Below are positions 12,602 through 21,200 of a DNA stretch of 64,000 nt, piece after piece (within the stretch, counting starts at the first letter, position 1; every line of letters begins with the position of its first letter). The notes below the pieces were generated by a model that saw nothing but the letters and a program-made list of their open reading frames with translations, had not been told where the DNA came from and did no database searches. A program made the position numbers and the translations under genes. Origin of the DNA: Acidobacteriota bacterium (GTDB lineage Bacteria > Acidobacteriota > Blastocatellia > Pyrinomonadales > Pyrinomonadaceae); contig JAFDVJ010000038.1 in NCBI GenBank assembly GCA_018269075.1, positions 45,422 through 109,421 of the forward strand, read 5' to 3'.

Positions 12602-13207
12602 TCAGAAAATCCGAACGAACGGCACGAAGCCGGCCACGCGCGCGGAATATTTTTCGTAATCGTCCGGAAAAGCCTCGCGCAGGAGCTTTTCCTCGGCGAC
12701 GGTGCGGATCTTCGTGCCGACCAGAAAAATCGCGACCGCCGCGATCGTCACGAGCCAGTGACTGAGCGCGAACGCGGTCGCGACGAGCATCCCGAGCATC
12801 GCCGCGTAGATCGGATGGCGGACGATCCGGTAAACGCCGCTCGTCACCAGTTCGTGATCCTCGATCAGCCGCGCCCCGAAGCTCCACTGCCGGCCGAGCT
12901 CGCGGATCGCCGAATTCGCCATCCAGACCGACCCGAGCGCGAGCGCGACGGCGACCAGCTGCAAAATAACGTTCAAAACGAACTGCCCGTCGACGAACGG
13001 CGAGAAAACCGGCGTCCGGCGAACGGCCCAGACGAGCCCGAACGCGACCGCCTGCAAAGCGATCCCGGCAAAAGATTTCGGCGCGCTTTTCGCGTCCTTT
13101 CCGGCCTCCGGCTTTTTCCGGAGCAGAAAAGTGCCCGCAAAAACGAACCACGTCAGGATCAGGATGCCGAACGAACCGAGCGTCGCGTAATAAGAAATCA
13201 GTTCCAT
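12602..13207 (-). CDS. Isoprenylcysteine carboxyl methyltransferase-like membrane protein
   Basis: 201 residues with GGAGAAAAAATT before the ATG. Four to five hydrophobic segments (for example 5-29, 46-61, 77-96 and 134-165) and the C-terminal signature GVYRIVRHPIYAAMLGM (RHP at 130-132), followed by EEKLLREAFPDDYEKYSARV, identify the ICMT/PEMT superfamily of SAM-dependent membrane methyltransferases. In bacteria these methylate lipids or unknown small molecules, since prenylated CaaX proteins are absent. It stands alone between a convergent beta-helix gene and a lipoprotein gene on the same strand. Confidence 0.85.
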   Translation of the reverse strand: MELISYYATLGSFGILILTWFVFAGTFLLRKKPEAGKDAKSAPKSFAGIALQAVAFGLVWAVRRTPVFSPFVDGQFVLNVILQLVAVALALGSVWMANSAIRELGRQWSFGARLIEDHELVTSGVYRIVRHPIYAAMLGMLVATAFALSHWLVTIAAVAIFLVGTKIRTVAEEKLLREAFPDDYEKYSARVAGFVPFVRIF

Positions 13208-13299
13208 AATTTTTTCTCCGTCGAATGACGGAAATTCTTTACGGCACGGATTTATTTTTGTTCCGGGAAAATCGCCGCGATCGACGGACGGTCGTTAAA

Positions 13300-14298
13300 C
13301 TACCGGGATTTTTTCAACGCCTGAATAAATTTCGACTGCCGCAGACGGTCTTCGATTGCGGCGCGGGTCTTCTCGTCGCCGATAAATTTGTCAAAGGCTT
13401 TCCACGCCCCGCGTTCGTCGCCCAGATAGAACAGGTCGACGACATAGGCTAAAGAGGTACGGTGAAAATCCAGCCACAATCCGGGATCGGACTCCTTATT
13501 TTGTTTTTTATCCGATTCCAGTTTTTTATTGGTCTCGATGAGCCATTTTCCAGTTTCCGCGAAATTTTCCTTGACGAAATCCTGCTGAAGATTTTTGGCC
13601 GGAAGATATTGGCCGGCTCGTTCGTCGTATTTGAAAACGGCACGCGGTTCGGGCGAACAGGAGCCGCAGTCGTCCATAAAATAGCGAAACGCGGAATCGA
13701 ACTGAACGAGCTCGTAAACGCCGTCGCCGTCGGCATCGAAGATCTCCATCGGATCGCGAAACCTGCCGAAATCCTCGCTCCGGAAAATGCTGCGCGGCGT
13801 TCCGTTCGAAATATCGGTGATCCAGTAATTCGTGCAGCAGACGCCGCCCGGCCCGAGCGCGACGACATAAATTTCCTTCGATTTCGCGCCCCGCAGATGC
13901 GAGACGCCGATCAGATTCGAATGATAATCGTCCGGCGTCAGCGTCGTAAAGCCAAAGATCGCCTTTCCTTTTCTGTCGATCGTCTGCGGCGCGAATTTTT
14001 TGATCGTCACCTGAAATTCGTCGGCCTCGATCGAATAGGTCTTCTCCTTGAAATCTTCTTCCGTGAAATTATGCTCGGCGATAACGGGAAATTTCTGGTC
14101 GATCGTGACGCCCGGATAGGATTCGTCATCGTCCGGCGGCGCGGGTGTCGGAGTCTCGTTCGGGGAAGCGGCGATGTGGTCGGCGGCCGTCGTCTGAGCG
14201 GATAAATCGGCCGGTGCCGGCGGCTGATCTTGAACCGCCGGCGTCCGGCAGCCCGTCTGCAAAAACAAAAAAGCGAGCGCGAGGAGTATTTTTTTCAC
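13300..14298 (-). CDS. Lipoprotein with a Ca-loop-like DxDxDG motif
   Basis: 332 residues. The lipobox LQTGC (Cys about 17) follows MKKILLALAFLF. A Pro/Thr-rich linker precedes a beta-rich domain with FDADGDGVYELVQFDS, a loop resembling the calcium loops of VCBS/FG-GAP or dockerin-like repeats. GGVCCTNYW and DDCGSCSPEP contribute two closely spaced Cys pairs that could form disulfides outside the cytoplasm. The C-terminal 90 residues look helical. I do not recognise the family. It is divergent from hemW, and the two share a short 90-base promoter region. Confidence 0.75.
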   Translation of the reverse strand: MKKILLALAFLFLQTGCRTPAVQDQPPAPADLSAQTTAADHIAASPNETPTPAPPDDDESYPGVTIDQKFPVIAEHNFTEEDFKEKTYSIEADEFQVTIKKFAPQTIDRKGKAIFGFTTLTPDDYHSNLIGVSHLRGAKSKEIYVVALGPGGVCCTNYWITDISNGTPRSIFRSEDFGRFRDPMEIFDADGDGVYELVQFDSAFRYFMDDCGSCSPEPRAVFKYDERAGQYLPAKNLQQDFVKENFAETGKWLIETNKKLESDKKQNKESDPGLWLDFHRTSLAYVVDLFYLGDERGAWKAFDKFIGDEKTRAAIEDRLRQSKFIQALKKSR

Positions 14299-14388
14299 TT
14301 TTCAACCTCCGGGATTCAACCTCATTACAACATAAATCCGACTGCCGGACAAGATCTTTTTTCGCGGCAAAATGATAGAATTCAATTG

Positions 14389-15528
14389 ATGAAAGCCGGC
14401 ATTTATCTTCACGTCCCGTTCTGCAAATCGCGCTGTTCCTACTGCGATTTCGCGACCGACGTCTACCGCTCGGCGGAAGCCGTCGACCGCTACGTCGACG
14501 CTCTCGTCCGGGAAATCCGAAATCCGAAATCCGAAATCCGAAATCCGAAATCCGAGATCGACACCGTTTATTTCGGCGGCGGCACGCCGTCGCTGCTCGC
14601 GCCGTCGCAGCTCGAACGGATCGTCGGCGCGCTTCACGAAAGATTCGCGGTCGACGCGGAGATCGAATTCACGCTCGAGATGAACCCGGCGACGGTGACG
14701 GCGGAAAAGCTCCGCGATTATCGAAGCCTCGGCGTCAACCGCGCGAGCTTCGGCGTCCAGACGTTCGACGACCGCGCCCTGAAATTACTCGCGCGCGGCC
14801 ACGACGCCCGGGACGCGCGCCAAACGTTCGAGCTTTTGCGCGCCGCCGGTTTCGACAACATTTCGTTCGACCTGATCGCCGGTCTGCCCGGCCAGACGCT
14901 CGAAGATTGGACGAGGAATCTCGACGAGGCGCTGCGGATGAAGCCCGAGCATCTCTCGCTTTATCTCCTCGAAATCCACGAGGGCACGCCGCTCGCCGAA
15001 CAGGTCCGGAGCGGCCGCCGGCCCGCGCCCGACGACGAGCTCGCCGCCGCGATGTACGAGACGATGCTCGACCGGACGGCCGCCGCCGGCCTGCCGCAAT
15101 ACGAGATCTCGAACTTCGCCCGGCCGGGTTTCGAAGCCCGTCACAACTCGAAATACTGGCGCTGCGAGCCGGTCTTCGCGTTCGGCGTTTCGGCGCATTC
15201 GTTCGACGGCCGGACGCGCCGCGCCAACGAACGCGACACGAACCGCTACGTGTACCTGATCGAGCGCGGCGAATCGCCGGTCGTCGAGGAAATCGAGCTC
15301 GACGCCGAGCAACTTTCCGCCGAGTTCGCGTTTCTAAGCTTACGTCTGACCGAGGGATTGAATTTCAAAGACTACCAAACTCGCTTCGGTATTGATCTTA
15401 ACCGCCAATACGCGCAGGAATTTGAGCGTCTCGAAGAATACGGTCTGATCGCGATCGATCAGGGCGTTTTACGACTTACACAAAAAGGAATGGTCTATTC
15501 AAACGAGGTTTTCTCGGTTTTCGTTTAG
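14389..15528 (+). CDS. hemW: Heme chaperone HemW (radical SAM, coproporphyrinogen-oxidase-like)
   Basis: 379 residues from the ATG at 14389, where the conserved MKAGIYLHVPFC start begins; the frame is open further upstream but that part overlaps the divergent gene's promoter. Cys12, Cys16 and Cys19 (CKSRCSYC) bind the 4Fe-4S cluster, and YFGGGTPS follows as the SAM-binding glycine motif. GVQTFDD, DLIAGLPGQT and LPQYEISNFARPG are HemW signatures; the CNxC motif of true HemN is not seen. Unusually, 14 residues between the cluster helix and YFGGG (EIRNPKS twice, about 42-56) are encoded by six perfect 7-bp DNA repeats. No clear ribosome site precedes the ATG. Confidence 0.93.
   Translation: MKAGIYLHVPFCKSRCSYCDFATDVYRSAEAVDRYVDALVREIRNPKSEIRNPKSEIDTVYFGGGTPSLLAPSQLERIVGALHERFAVDAEIEFTLEMNPATVTAEKLRDYRSLGVNRASFGVQTFDDRALKLLARGHDARDARQTFELLRAAGFDNISFDLIAGLPGQTLEDWTRNLDEALRMKPEHLSLYLLEIHEGTPLAEQVRSGRRPAPDDELAAAMYETMLDRTAAAGLPQYEISNFARPGFEARHNSKYWRCEPVFAFGVSAHSFDGRTRRANERDTNRYVYLIERGESPVVEEIELDAEQLSAEFAFLSLRLTEGLNFKDYQTRFGIDLNRQYAQEFERLEEYGLIAIDQGVLRLTQKGMVYSNEVFSVFV
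14512..14555. repeat. (AAATCCG)n array in frame inside hemW
   Basis: Six copies of AAATCCG (reverse complement of the intergenic CGGATTT unit) inserted in the hemW reading frame. Three heptamers make seven codons, so the peptide repeats as EIRNPKS. Confidence 0.92.
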
Positions 15529-15568
15529 GGGAAACCGCTTTCATTGATCCGACACCAGGAGAAAAATT

Positions 15569-16780
15569 ATGCAACACAGAAATTCGAAAACGATGCTGCA
15601 GCGCCTTCTGCTGATTGCTTTACTCGTCGTTTTCGCCATCACACCGCTCGTCGCGCAAACGCAGGCCGAGCTCGACGAAGCCGCGGAAAAAGTCGGCGTT
15701 TTGTTCAAACAGCAGAAGTTTACCGAAGCACTGCCGTATGCCGAAAAACTCGTCAAGGCTTATCCGGACGACGCCGATCTGCAGTTCATCTACGGCTTTT
15801 GCCTGCTCGGCAAATCGAAAAACACGGCCGACAAGGAAGAAGCCCGCCAGCTCGTCGTCAAGGCGCGTCAGGCGTTCGTCAGGGCCAAACAGCTCGGCTC
15901 GAAGGAAAACATTCTCGACGCGCTGATCGCTTCGATTCCCGAAGACGGCGTGGTCGGCGGCAAGTTTTCCAAAAACGAGGAAGCCGAAAACGCAATGAAC
16001 GAGGCCGAAGCCTTTTTCTCGCAGGGCAAGATGGACGAAGCGCTCGCCGCTTATCAGAAAGCGTTCAAGCTCGACCCGAAGATTTACGAGGCGGCGCTTT
16101 TCAGCGGCGACGTTTATACGCAGAAAGGCGATTACGAAAACGCCGAAGTCTGGTATAAAACGGCGATCATCATCGATCCGAACCGCGAAACCGCTTACCG
16201 CTACTCGGCGACGCCGCTGATGAAGCAGAAGAAAATCGAGCAGGCGCGCGACCGCTACATCGAAGCCTATATCGTCGAACCGTACAGCCGGTTCGCGATC
16301 AGCGGACTGACGCAGTGGGGACAGGCGACGGGCACGCGGCTCGGCCACCCGCGCATCGACGTGCCGGAAATCACGATCGGCCCGGACGGCAAATCGAAAT
16401 CGACGATCAACGTCAACCCGCTCGCCGACGACGGCTCGATGGCGTGGGCGATGTACGTCGCGACCCGCGAAATCTGGCGTAAGGAAAAATTCGCGAAGAC
16501 CTTTCCGAACGAAAAAGCCTATCGTCACAGCCTGCCGGAAGAAGCCGAAGCGCTGCGCGAGGTGATCAGGATGGTGCAGTCTCAGAAAGCCAGGATCAAA
16601 AAGCTCGATCCGCAGCTCGAAACGCTGATCAAGCTCGATCAGGACGGCGTGCTCGAAGCCTACATCCTGATGGCGATGCCCGACAAAGGCATCGCGCAGG
16701 ACCACGCCGAATATCTCGCGAAAAACCGCGACAAGCTGCGTCAATACGTCCTCAAATACGTGATCGGTGCCGGTAATTAA
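15569..16780 (+). CDS. Exported TPR-repeat protein
   Basis: 403 residues; GGAG lies 8 bases before the ATG. A signal sequence (LLLIALLVVFAITPLVAQ) is followed by an alpha-helical protein with TPR units: KQQKFTEALPYAEKLVKAYPDDADLQFIYG (about 47-76), QGKMDEALAAYQKAFKLDPKIYEAALFSG, QKGDYENAEVWYKTAIIIDPN and KKIEQARDRYIEAYIVEP. The C-terminal 150 residues are a helical domain without TPR spacing. Such proteins scaffold complexes in the periplasm; partner and role are unknown. It starts 40 bases after hemW on the same strand and ends at a terminator, so both may belong to one transcript. Confidence 0.8.
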   Translation: MQHRNSKTMLQRLLLIALLVVFAITPLVAQTQAELDEAAEKVGVLFKQQKFTEALPYAEKLVKAYPDDADLQFIYGFCLLGKSKNTADKEEARQLVVKARQAFVRAKQLGSKENILDALIASIPEDGVVGGKFSKNEEAENAMNEAEAFFSQGKMDEALAAYQKAFKLDPKIYEAALFSGDVYTQKGDYENAEVWYKTAIIIDPNRETAYRYSATPLMKQKKIEQARDRYIEAYIVEPYSRFAISGLTQWGQATGTRLGHPRIDVPEITIGPDGKSKSTINVNPLADDGSMAWAMYVATREIWRKEKFAKTFPNEKAYRHSLPEEAEALREVIRMVQSQKARIKKLDPQLETLIKLDQDGVLEAYILMAMPDKGIAQDHAEYLAKNRDKLRQYVLKYVIGAGN

Positions 16781-16788
16781 GAAAAGCG

Positions 16789-16816
16789 AAAAGCGGAGTC
16801 GAAAAACTCCGCTTTT
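16789..16816. terminator. Bidirectional terminator
   Basis: Perfect stem AAAAGCGGAGT / ACTCCGCTTTT with a 6-base loop between convergent genes. Confidence 0.9.
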
Positions 16817-16839
16817 CCGTCTCGTTATCCATAACGCGA

Positions 16840-17244
16840 TCAGCGCGCGTAGCCGAGCAGCGACAGATATTCCTTAACTTTCCGCCGGGCTTTAAAACAT
16901 CGTAAAAAAGCCCAGACCGACGGGATCAGAAAGAACAGCCCAACCGGCGTCATCTGAAAAAACGACGAGCGGTCGCCCGAAAAAAGCGCCATCAGGTCGA
17001 TCGCGATGCAAAACACGCCGATGCCGCCGAAAACGACGCTCGCCGCGATCCATTTCGCGCCGCTCCGGTTGAAATAATCGTCGCGCGCGATTTTCCGGCA
17101 GCAGTTCAGACAGGTCGGAAACTGGAGCCGCGTTTCCCGGTAGGTGAGCAGCACCACGTAATAGCCCGTTAATTTGCTGTCGATGAATATTTCCGAAGTC
17201 GTTTTGGCGTATGATTTCCGGCAGATCGGACAGGTATTTCGCAT
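16840..17244 (-). CDS. Zinc-ribbon membrane protein of unknown function
   Basis: 134 residues. It begins MRNTCPICRKSY, and a second pair CLNCC lies about 40 residues later, so a four-Cys metal site is likely at the N-terminus. Two membrane segments follow (SVVFGGIGVFCIAIDLMALF and VGLFFLIPSVWAFLRCF) and a basic tail. The Cys pairs would face the cytoplasm. I recognise no family. It lies 29 bases upstream of the HD-GYP gene's stop and may form a transcription unit with it. Confidence 0.65.
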   Translation of the reverse strand: MRNTCPICRKSYAKTTSEIFIDSKLTGYYVVLLTYRETRLQFPTCLNCCRKIARDDYFNRSGAKWIAASVVFGGIGVFCIAIDLMALFSGDRSSFFQMTPVGLFFLIPSVWAFLRCFKARRKVKEYLSLLGYAR

Positions 17245-17273
17245 AATCGATCAATGAGTTTTTTTTGTCCGGC

Positions 17274-18413
17274 TCAATGCACCATCTCGAACTGCTGGCG
17301 CGAGTAGACGAGCTCGGCGACGACCGATTGAAACGACGAGATCTCCTGTTTCTCCATCAGCGAGCGCTGGCGGAGGATTTCCCAGTCCTCTTTCGGGATG
17401 ACCTTGAACGCCTCGACGATCAGCGGATCGAACTGCGTGCCGGCGCAGCGTTCGAGCTCTTCGAGCGCCGCCTGGTAGGAGCGTCCGCGCCGGTAGACGC
17501 GGTCCGAGACCATCGCGTCGAACGCGTCGACGACCGCGAAGATCCGCGCGCCGATGTCGATGTCCTCGCCGCGCAGGCCGTACGGGTAGCCGTCGCCGTC
17601 CCAGCGTTCGTGGTGCTGCGCGACGACGCGCGCCGCGCCTTCGAGAAACTTGATGTTCCGGAGAATCTTCTGACCGTGAAGCGGATGGAGCTTCATCTTC
17701 GCCCATTCGTCCTCGTTGAGCTTCGCCGGTTTTCGCAGGATCGCGTCCGGGACGCCGATCTTGCCGATGTCGTGAAGCAGCGCGCCGAGTTCGAGATCGC
17801 GCAGCTTTTCCTTTTCGAGTCCGAGCTCGTAGCCGAGCCGCAGGCTGAACGTGACGACCCGCTCGGAATGGCCGTGGGTTTCGAAATCACGCGTTTCGAG
17901 CGCCTGGACGAGCGCTTTGAGCGTGATCCGGTACGAGCTTTCGATCTCTTCCGAAGCGCGGTCGATCTCGGTCGCGCGCTCGGCGGCGAGATTTTCGAGA
18001 TGAAACTGGTAGCGGTCCTTGAGACATTTCGACTCGTAATTCTCGGTCGCGCGTTTGAGCGCCGTTTCGATATTTTCGAATTCGAGCGGCTTGAACAGGT
18101 AATCGAAAGCGCCGGCCCGAAAGGCTTTGACGATCTCTTCGGCCGGAACTCGTTCGCCGAGCAGGATGACCGCCGAATGCGGCGCGATCGTCCGCATCTG
18201 CGGGATGATCTGCAGGCTGTCGGATTTGAGCAAACTCGCATTGCACAAAACGACGCTGTACTCTTTTTGCCGGAGCTTCCATAAAGCCGACTCGCTCGTC
18301 TCGACCCGGTCGCAGTTGTAATTCGACCGCAAAAGCCTGCCCAAAAAATTCGCCGTTTCGACATTTTCATCGACCAGCAGAATATTTTTTTCAGTTTCGA
18401 TTAAATCGAACAT
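17274..18413 (-). CDS. Degenerate receiver plus HD-GYP domain protein
   Basis: 379 residues from the ATG at 18413; the frame is open to 18518 but MFDLIETEKNILLVDEN is the natural receiver start. The receiver keeps Asp15 and Lys108 (YLFKPLE), but the phospho-acceptor position is Asn58 (VVLCNAS), so it should not be phosphorylated by the usual route. After a coiled helix (about 125-160) comes a full HD-GYP domain: THGHSERV, LLHDIGKIGVP with H214/D215, HP..GQKIL, AQHHERWDGDGYPYGL with GYP at 275-277, and ARIFAVVDAFDAM. HD-GYP enzymes hydrolyse cyclic di-GMP (or related dinucleotides), so this is probably a constitutive or protein-controlled phosphodiesterase. Confidence 0.88.
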   Translation of the reverse strand: MFDLIETEKNILLVDENVETANFLGRLLRSNYNCDRVETSESALWKLRQKEYSVVLCNASLLKSDSLQIIPQMRTIAPHSAVILLGERVPAEEIVKAFRAGAFDYLFKPLEFENIETALKRATENYESKCLKDRYQFHLENLAAERATEIDRASEEIESSYRITLKALVQALETRDFETHGHSERVVTFSLRLGYELGLEKEKLRDLELGALLHDIGKIGVPDAILRKPAKLNEDEWAKMKLHPLHGQKILRNIKFLEGAARVVAQHHERWDGDGYPYGLRGEDIDIGARIFAVVDAFDAMVSDRVYRRGRSYQAALEELERCAGTQFDPLIVEAFKVIPKEDWEILRQRSLMEKQEISSFQSVVAELVYSRQQFEMVH

Positions 18414-18583
18414 AGATGAATGATCCAGGTATTTTGGGATGATTACGATGCGGAAGAATTTTGATAAATCGGAACGCTTTAACGATACAGTTGCTAAAAA
18501 GGCAAGACAACTATGCAAAGTTTAATATAAAACAACATAGTTTTGCAACAGGTTTTTCGAGATCCAAATTATTCCGGGAAAGG

Positions 18584-18612
18584 TTGACGCCTGTTGCGAA
18601 TAGTCTTATCAT
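18584..18612 (+). promoter_or_regulatory. Sigma-70 type promoter for tRNA-Leu
   Basis: TTGACG, 17-base spacer, TATCAT; the -10 ends 10 bases before the tRNA 5' end, a spacing compatible with a start just ahead of the tRNA. Confidence 0.6.
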
Positions 18613-18622
18613 CTAAATTCGC

Positions 18623-18707
18623 GCCTGGGTGGCGAAATTGGTATACGCACTAGACTCAAAATCTAGCGGGCTTCACGCCCATGTCGGTTCGAGTCCGACC
18701 CTAGGCA
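18623..18707 (+). tRNA. tRNA-Leu (anticodon CAA)
   Basis: An 85-base class II tRNA. Acceptor GCCTGGG pairs with CCTAGGC (one G-T pair), with A as discriminator. The anticodon stem CTAGA/TCTAG encloses the loop CTCAAAA, giving anticodon CAA (reads UUG). A variable arm GCGGGCTTCACGCCC-type hairpin is present, and the T stem GTCGG/CCGAC encloses TTCGAGT. The 3' CCA is not encoded. Confidence 0.95.
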
Positions 18708-18731
18708 TAACCGAATTTTAACTGAGGAATT

Positions 18732-19799
18732 ATGAATCCGGCCATTCGTAATTCCTTTTTTCTTTCTATGCTGATCTCAGATTTCGATTTCGAACTTCCC
18801 GACGAGCTGATCGCGCAGGAACCGCTTGCGGAGCGGGCCGGGTCGCGGATGCTCGCCGTCGGCCGCGCGGATAATTCCTACCTGGACGCGCGGTTTGCCG
18901 ATTTCCCGCGATTTTTGAAAAAAGGCGATGTCGTCGTCCTCAATAACACGAAGGTTTTTCCGGCGCGGCTGTTCGGGGCGAGCGAAACCGGCGCGCGGAT
19001 CGAGCTTTTTCTGGTGCGCGAAGCCGGCGAGAGCGTCTGGGAAACGCTGGCGCGGCCGGCGCGGCGTCTGAAACCCGGCAAAAAGATCCGGTTCGCCGAC
19101 GATCTGACGGCCGAAGTGCTCGAAAAAAACGCCGACGGCCGCGTTTTCGTGCGGTTTTCGGCCGTCGGCGATTTCGACGCGATCCTCGACCGCATCGGCA
19201 AGACGCCGCTGCCGCCGTACATCAAGCGCGCGGACGCCGGTTTCGACAACGACCGCGAGCGTTATCAAACCGTTTTCGCCCGCGAGCGCGGCGCGATCGC
19301 CGCGCCGACGGCCGGTCTGCATTTCACGCCGCGAATTCTCGAGGAAATCGCCGCGGCCGGCGCGGAAATCGCCGAGATCACGCTCCACGTCGGCTACGGG
19401 ACGTTCGAGCCGGTCCGCGTCGAAGAACTGTCCGAGCACCGCGTGATGGCCGAGCGCTACGAAATTTCCGAAGCGACGGCCGCCGCGCTGAACCGGGCGA
19501 AGGCCGACAAAAAACGGATCGTCGCGATCGGCACGACGACGACGCGGACGCTCGAAAACGCGCTCGCCAGACACGATCGCTTCGTCGCCGAAAAAAATCT
19601 GGCCGAGCTGACCATCACGCCCGGGTATGAATTCCGGGCGATCGACGCGCTTTTGACGAATTTTCACCTCCCGCAATCTTCTTTGCTCGTTCTGGTTTCA
19701 ACTTTCGGCGGTCACGAACTTATAATGAAAGCATACCAGCACGCCGTTTCGGAAAAATACCGGTTTTACAGCTACGGCGACTGTATGTTTATAGTTTAG
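18732..19799 (+). CDS. queA: S-adenosylmethionine:tRNA ribosyltransferase-isomerase
   Basis: 355 residues. QueA transfers the ribosyl part of SAM to 7-aminomethyl-7-deazaguanine in tRNA to make epoxyqueuosine. Family signatures are strong: SDFDFELPDELIAQEPLAERAGSRML at the start, VVLNNTKVFPARLFG, GAIAAPTAGLHFTP, LHVGYGTFEPVR and NFHLPQSSLLVLVSTFGG. The ATG at 18732 has GAGG 5 bases upstream; an ATG at 18768 fits the family start better but lacks a ribosome site. It begins 25 bases after tRNA-Leu, possibly in the same transcript, and its TAG stop is the first part of a 9-bp repeat. Confidence 0.95.
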   Translation: MNPAIRNSFFLSMLISDFDFELPDELIAQEPLAERAGSRMLAVGRADNSYLDARFADFPRFLKKGDVVVLNNTKVFPARLFGASETGARIELFLVREAGESVWETLARPARRLKPGKKIRFADDLTAEVLEKNADGRVFVRFSAVGDFDAILDRIGKTPLPPYIKRADAGFDNDRERYQTVFARERGAIAAPTAGLHFTPRILEEIAAAGAEIAEITLHVGYGTFEPVRVEELSEHRVMAERYEISEATAAALNRAKADKKRIVAIGTTTTRTLENALARHDRFVAEKNLAELTITPGYEFRAIDALLTNFHLPQSSLLVLVSTFGGHELIMKAYQHAVSEKYRFYSYGDCMFIV

Positions 19800-19880
19800 G
19801 AAGTTGAGGAAGTTTGGGAAGTTAGGAAAATTCCCCGAACTTCCCAAACTTCCTCAACTTCCCGAACTTCCCTAACTTTT
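19797..19880. repeat. Nonamer tandem repeat hairpin starting at queA stop
   Basis: GGAAGTTGA GGAAGTTTG GGAAGTTAG on the left arm, TTCCCAAAC TTCCTCAAC TTCCCGAAC TTCCCTAAC on the right arm; arms are inverted and complementary. The stop codon TAG overlaps the first unit. Confidence 0.9.
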
Positions 19881-19882
19881 TT

Positions 19883-20419
19883 ATGGCGGTTTTGCAGCTC
19901 ATCCGAAATTTCTTCATTTCGACGGAAACGGTCGAGCCGGAAGTCATCGTGCCGGCGCCGCCGACCGTTTACGAGATTCACCCGCTGACGGAGAAACATC
20001 TCAAGGAAGTGATGCGCGTCAATCTGCGCTGCTTCAAAAAGGGCGAAAACTACAACAAGCACACTTTTACGTTCCTGCTCAACGACCCGGCGACGCTCAG
20101 CTACCGCGTCGCGACGCCGACCGAGCCGATCGTCGGCTTCGTTTTCGTGATGGCCAACAACGGCACCGGTCACGTCACGACGATCGGCGTCGCGCCCGAG
20201 CACCGGCGGCGGCGGCTGGCCGTAAAACTGCTCCTGCACGTCGAAGAAGCGCTCCGGCAGCGCGGCATCGCGACCGTTTCGCTCGAAGTCCGCGTCAGCA
20301 ACATCGGCGCGCAAAGTCTTTACCGCAGTTTGAATTACACGATCGTTCAGCGGCTCGACGGTTATTACAACAACGGCGAAGACGGCTTTTTGATGGTCAA
20401 ATCTCTTTATCGGCCTTGA
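19883..20419 (+). CDS. GNAT acetyltransferase, RimI-like
   Basis: 178 residues. After about 30 variable residues the GNAT fold is clear: YEIHPLTEKHLKEVMRVNLRCF, GFVFVMAN, then the acetyl-CoA loop TTIGVAPEHRRRRLAVKLLLHVEEAL, and VSLEVRVSNIGAQSLYRSLNYTIV with the RimI-like N-A-x-SLY pattern. It probably acetylates a protein N-terminus or amine; RimI assignment is suggested by the EVRVSN/SLYRSL segment but is not proven. The ATG lies 3 bases after a repeat arm with no ribosome site. Its last 4 bases overlap the thiE start. Confidence 0.8.
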   Translation: MAVLQLIRNFFISTETVEPEVIVPAPPTVYEIHPLTEKHLKEVMRVNLRCFKKGENYNKHTFTFLLNDPATLSYRVATPTEPIVGFVFVMANNGTGHVTTIGVAPEHRRRRLAVKLLLHVEEALRQRGIATVSLEVRVSNIGAQSLYRSLNYTIVQRLDGYYNNGEDGFLMVKSLYRP

Positions 20420-21033
20420 AATTCACGCTACCGAAAATTTATCCGATCACCGACCGACGGCTGACCGGTCTCTCGCACGCCGCGCAGGTCGAAAAACTGC
20501 TCGCGGGCGGCGCGCGGCTGATTCAGCTGCGCGAAAAACACGCGGCGCCGAAAGCCTTTTACGAGGAAGCCGAAGCGGCGCTCGAAATCGCCCGCCGGAA
20601 CGGGGCGCGGATCATCGTCAACGACCGCGTCGATCTCGCGCTCGCGCTCGGCGCCGACGGCGTGCATCTCGGGCAGGACGATCTGCCGCCCGAAAAAGCG
20701 CGCGAAATCCTCGGGCCGGACGTGATCATCGGGTTTTCGACGCACAGCGTCGAACAGGCGATCGCGGCGGCCCGGCTGCCGATCGATTATCTGGCGATCG
20801 GGCCGGTCTTCGCGACCTCGACCAAGGAGAACCCGGACGCGGTCGTCGGTGTCGAAGGCGTCGCCCGGGTGCGCGCGGCGATCGATGATTTTCCGCTCGT
20901 CGCGATCGGCGGCATCACGCCGTCGAATTTTCGCGCCGTCGTCGAGGCCGGCGCCGATTCGCTCGCCGTCATCAAATCGATTCTGTTTCCGCCCGGCCAA
21001 ATCGCCGAAAATCTCAAGACTTTTGAAATGTAA
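20416..21033 (+). CDS. thiE: Thiamine-phosphate synthase
   Basis: 205 residues starting with TTG; the start overlaps the TGA of the preceding gene (TTGA), indicating translational coupling. ThiE joins HMP-PP and thiazole phosphate to give thiamine phosphate. Signatures: YPITDRR, LIQLREKHA, IIVNDRVDLALALGADGVHLGQDDLP (metal/pyrophosphate site), IIGFSTHS, DYLAIGPVFATSTK, LVAIGGITPSNF and GADSLAVI. No TPP riboswitch was recognised nearby, consistent with being second in a unit. Other thi genes are not in the window. Confidence 0.93.
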   Translation: MKFTLPKIYPITDRRLTGLSHAAQVEKLLAGGARLIQLREKHAAPKAFYEEAEAALEIARRNGARIIVNDRVDLALALGADGVHLGQDDLPPEKAREILGPDVIIGFSTHSVEQAIAAARLPIDYLAIGPVFATSTKENPDAVVGVEGVARVRAAIDDFPLVAIGGITPSNFRAVVEAGADSLAVIKSILFPPGQIAENLKTFEM

Positions 21034-21200
21034 AAGATAAAAATGACAAAAATTGTTTTTTATAGTTAAATTTTGCTTGCTTTTTTACCGCTTATTGCGT
21101 CAAAATAGAAAACTGACAGAGCGGCTCGAATGGCGGCCGTTAAACTCAAACCCTGTTCCTACCATCTTTTTTATTTTTTTCCGGGAGTTAATCCAAATCA

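Noticed and set aside
18623..19799. Possible genomic-island attachment site at tRNA-Leu
   Set aside because: No integrase nearby and no repeated tRNA 3' end was found; queA follows directly.
20900..21200. TPP riboswitch for thiE
   Set aside because: No THI-box-like sequence seen before thiE or in the following gap; thiE overlaps the upstream gene and is coupled to it.
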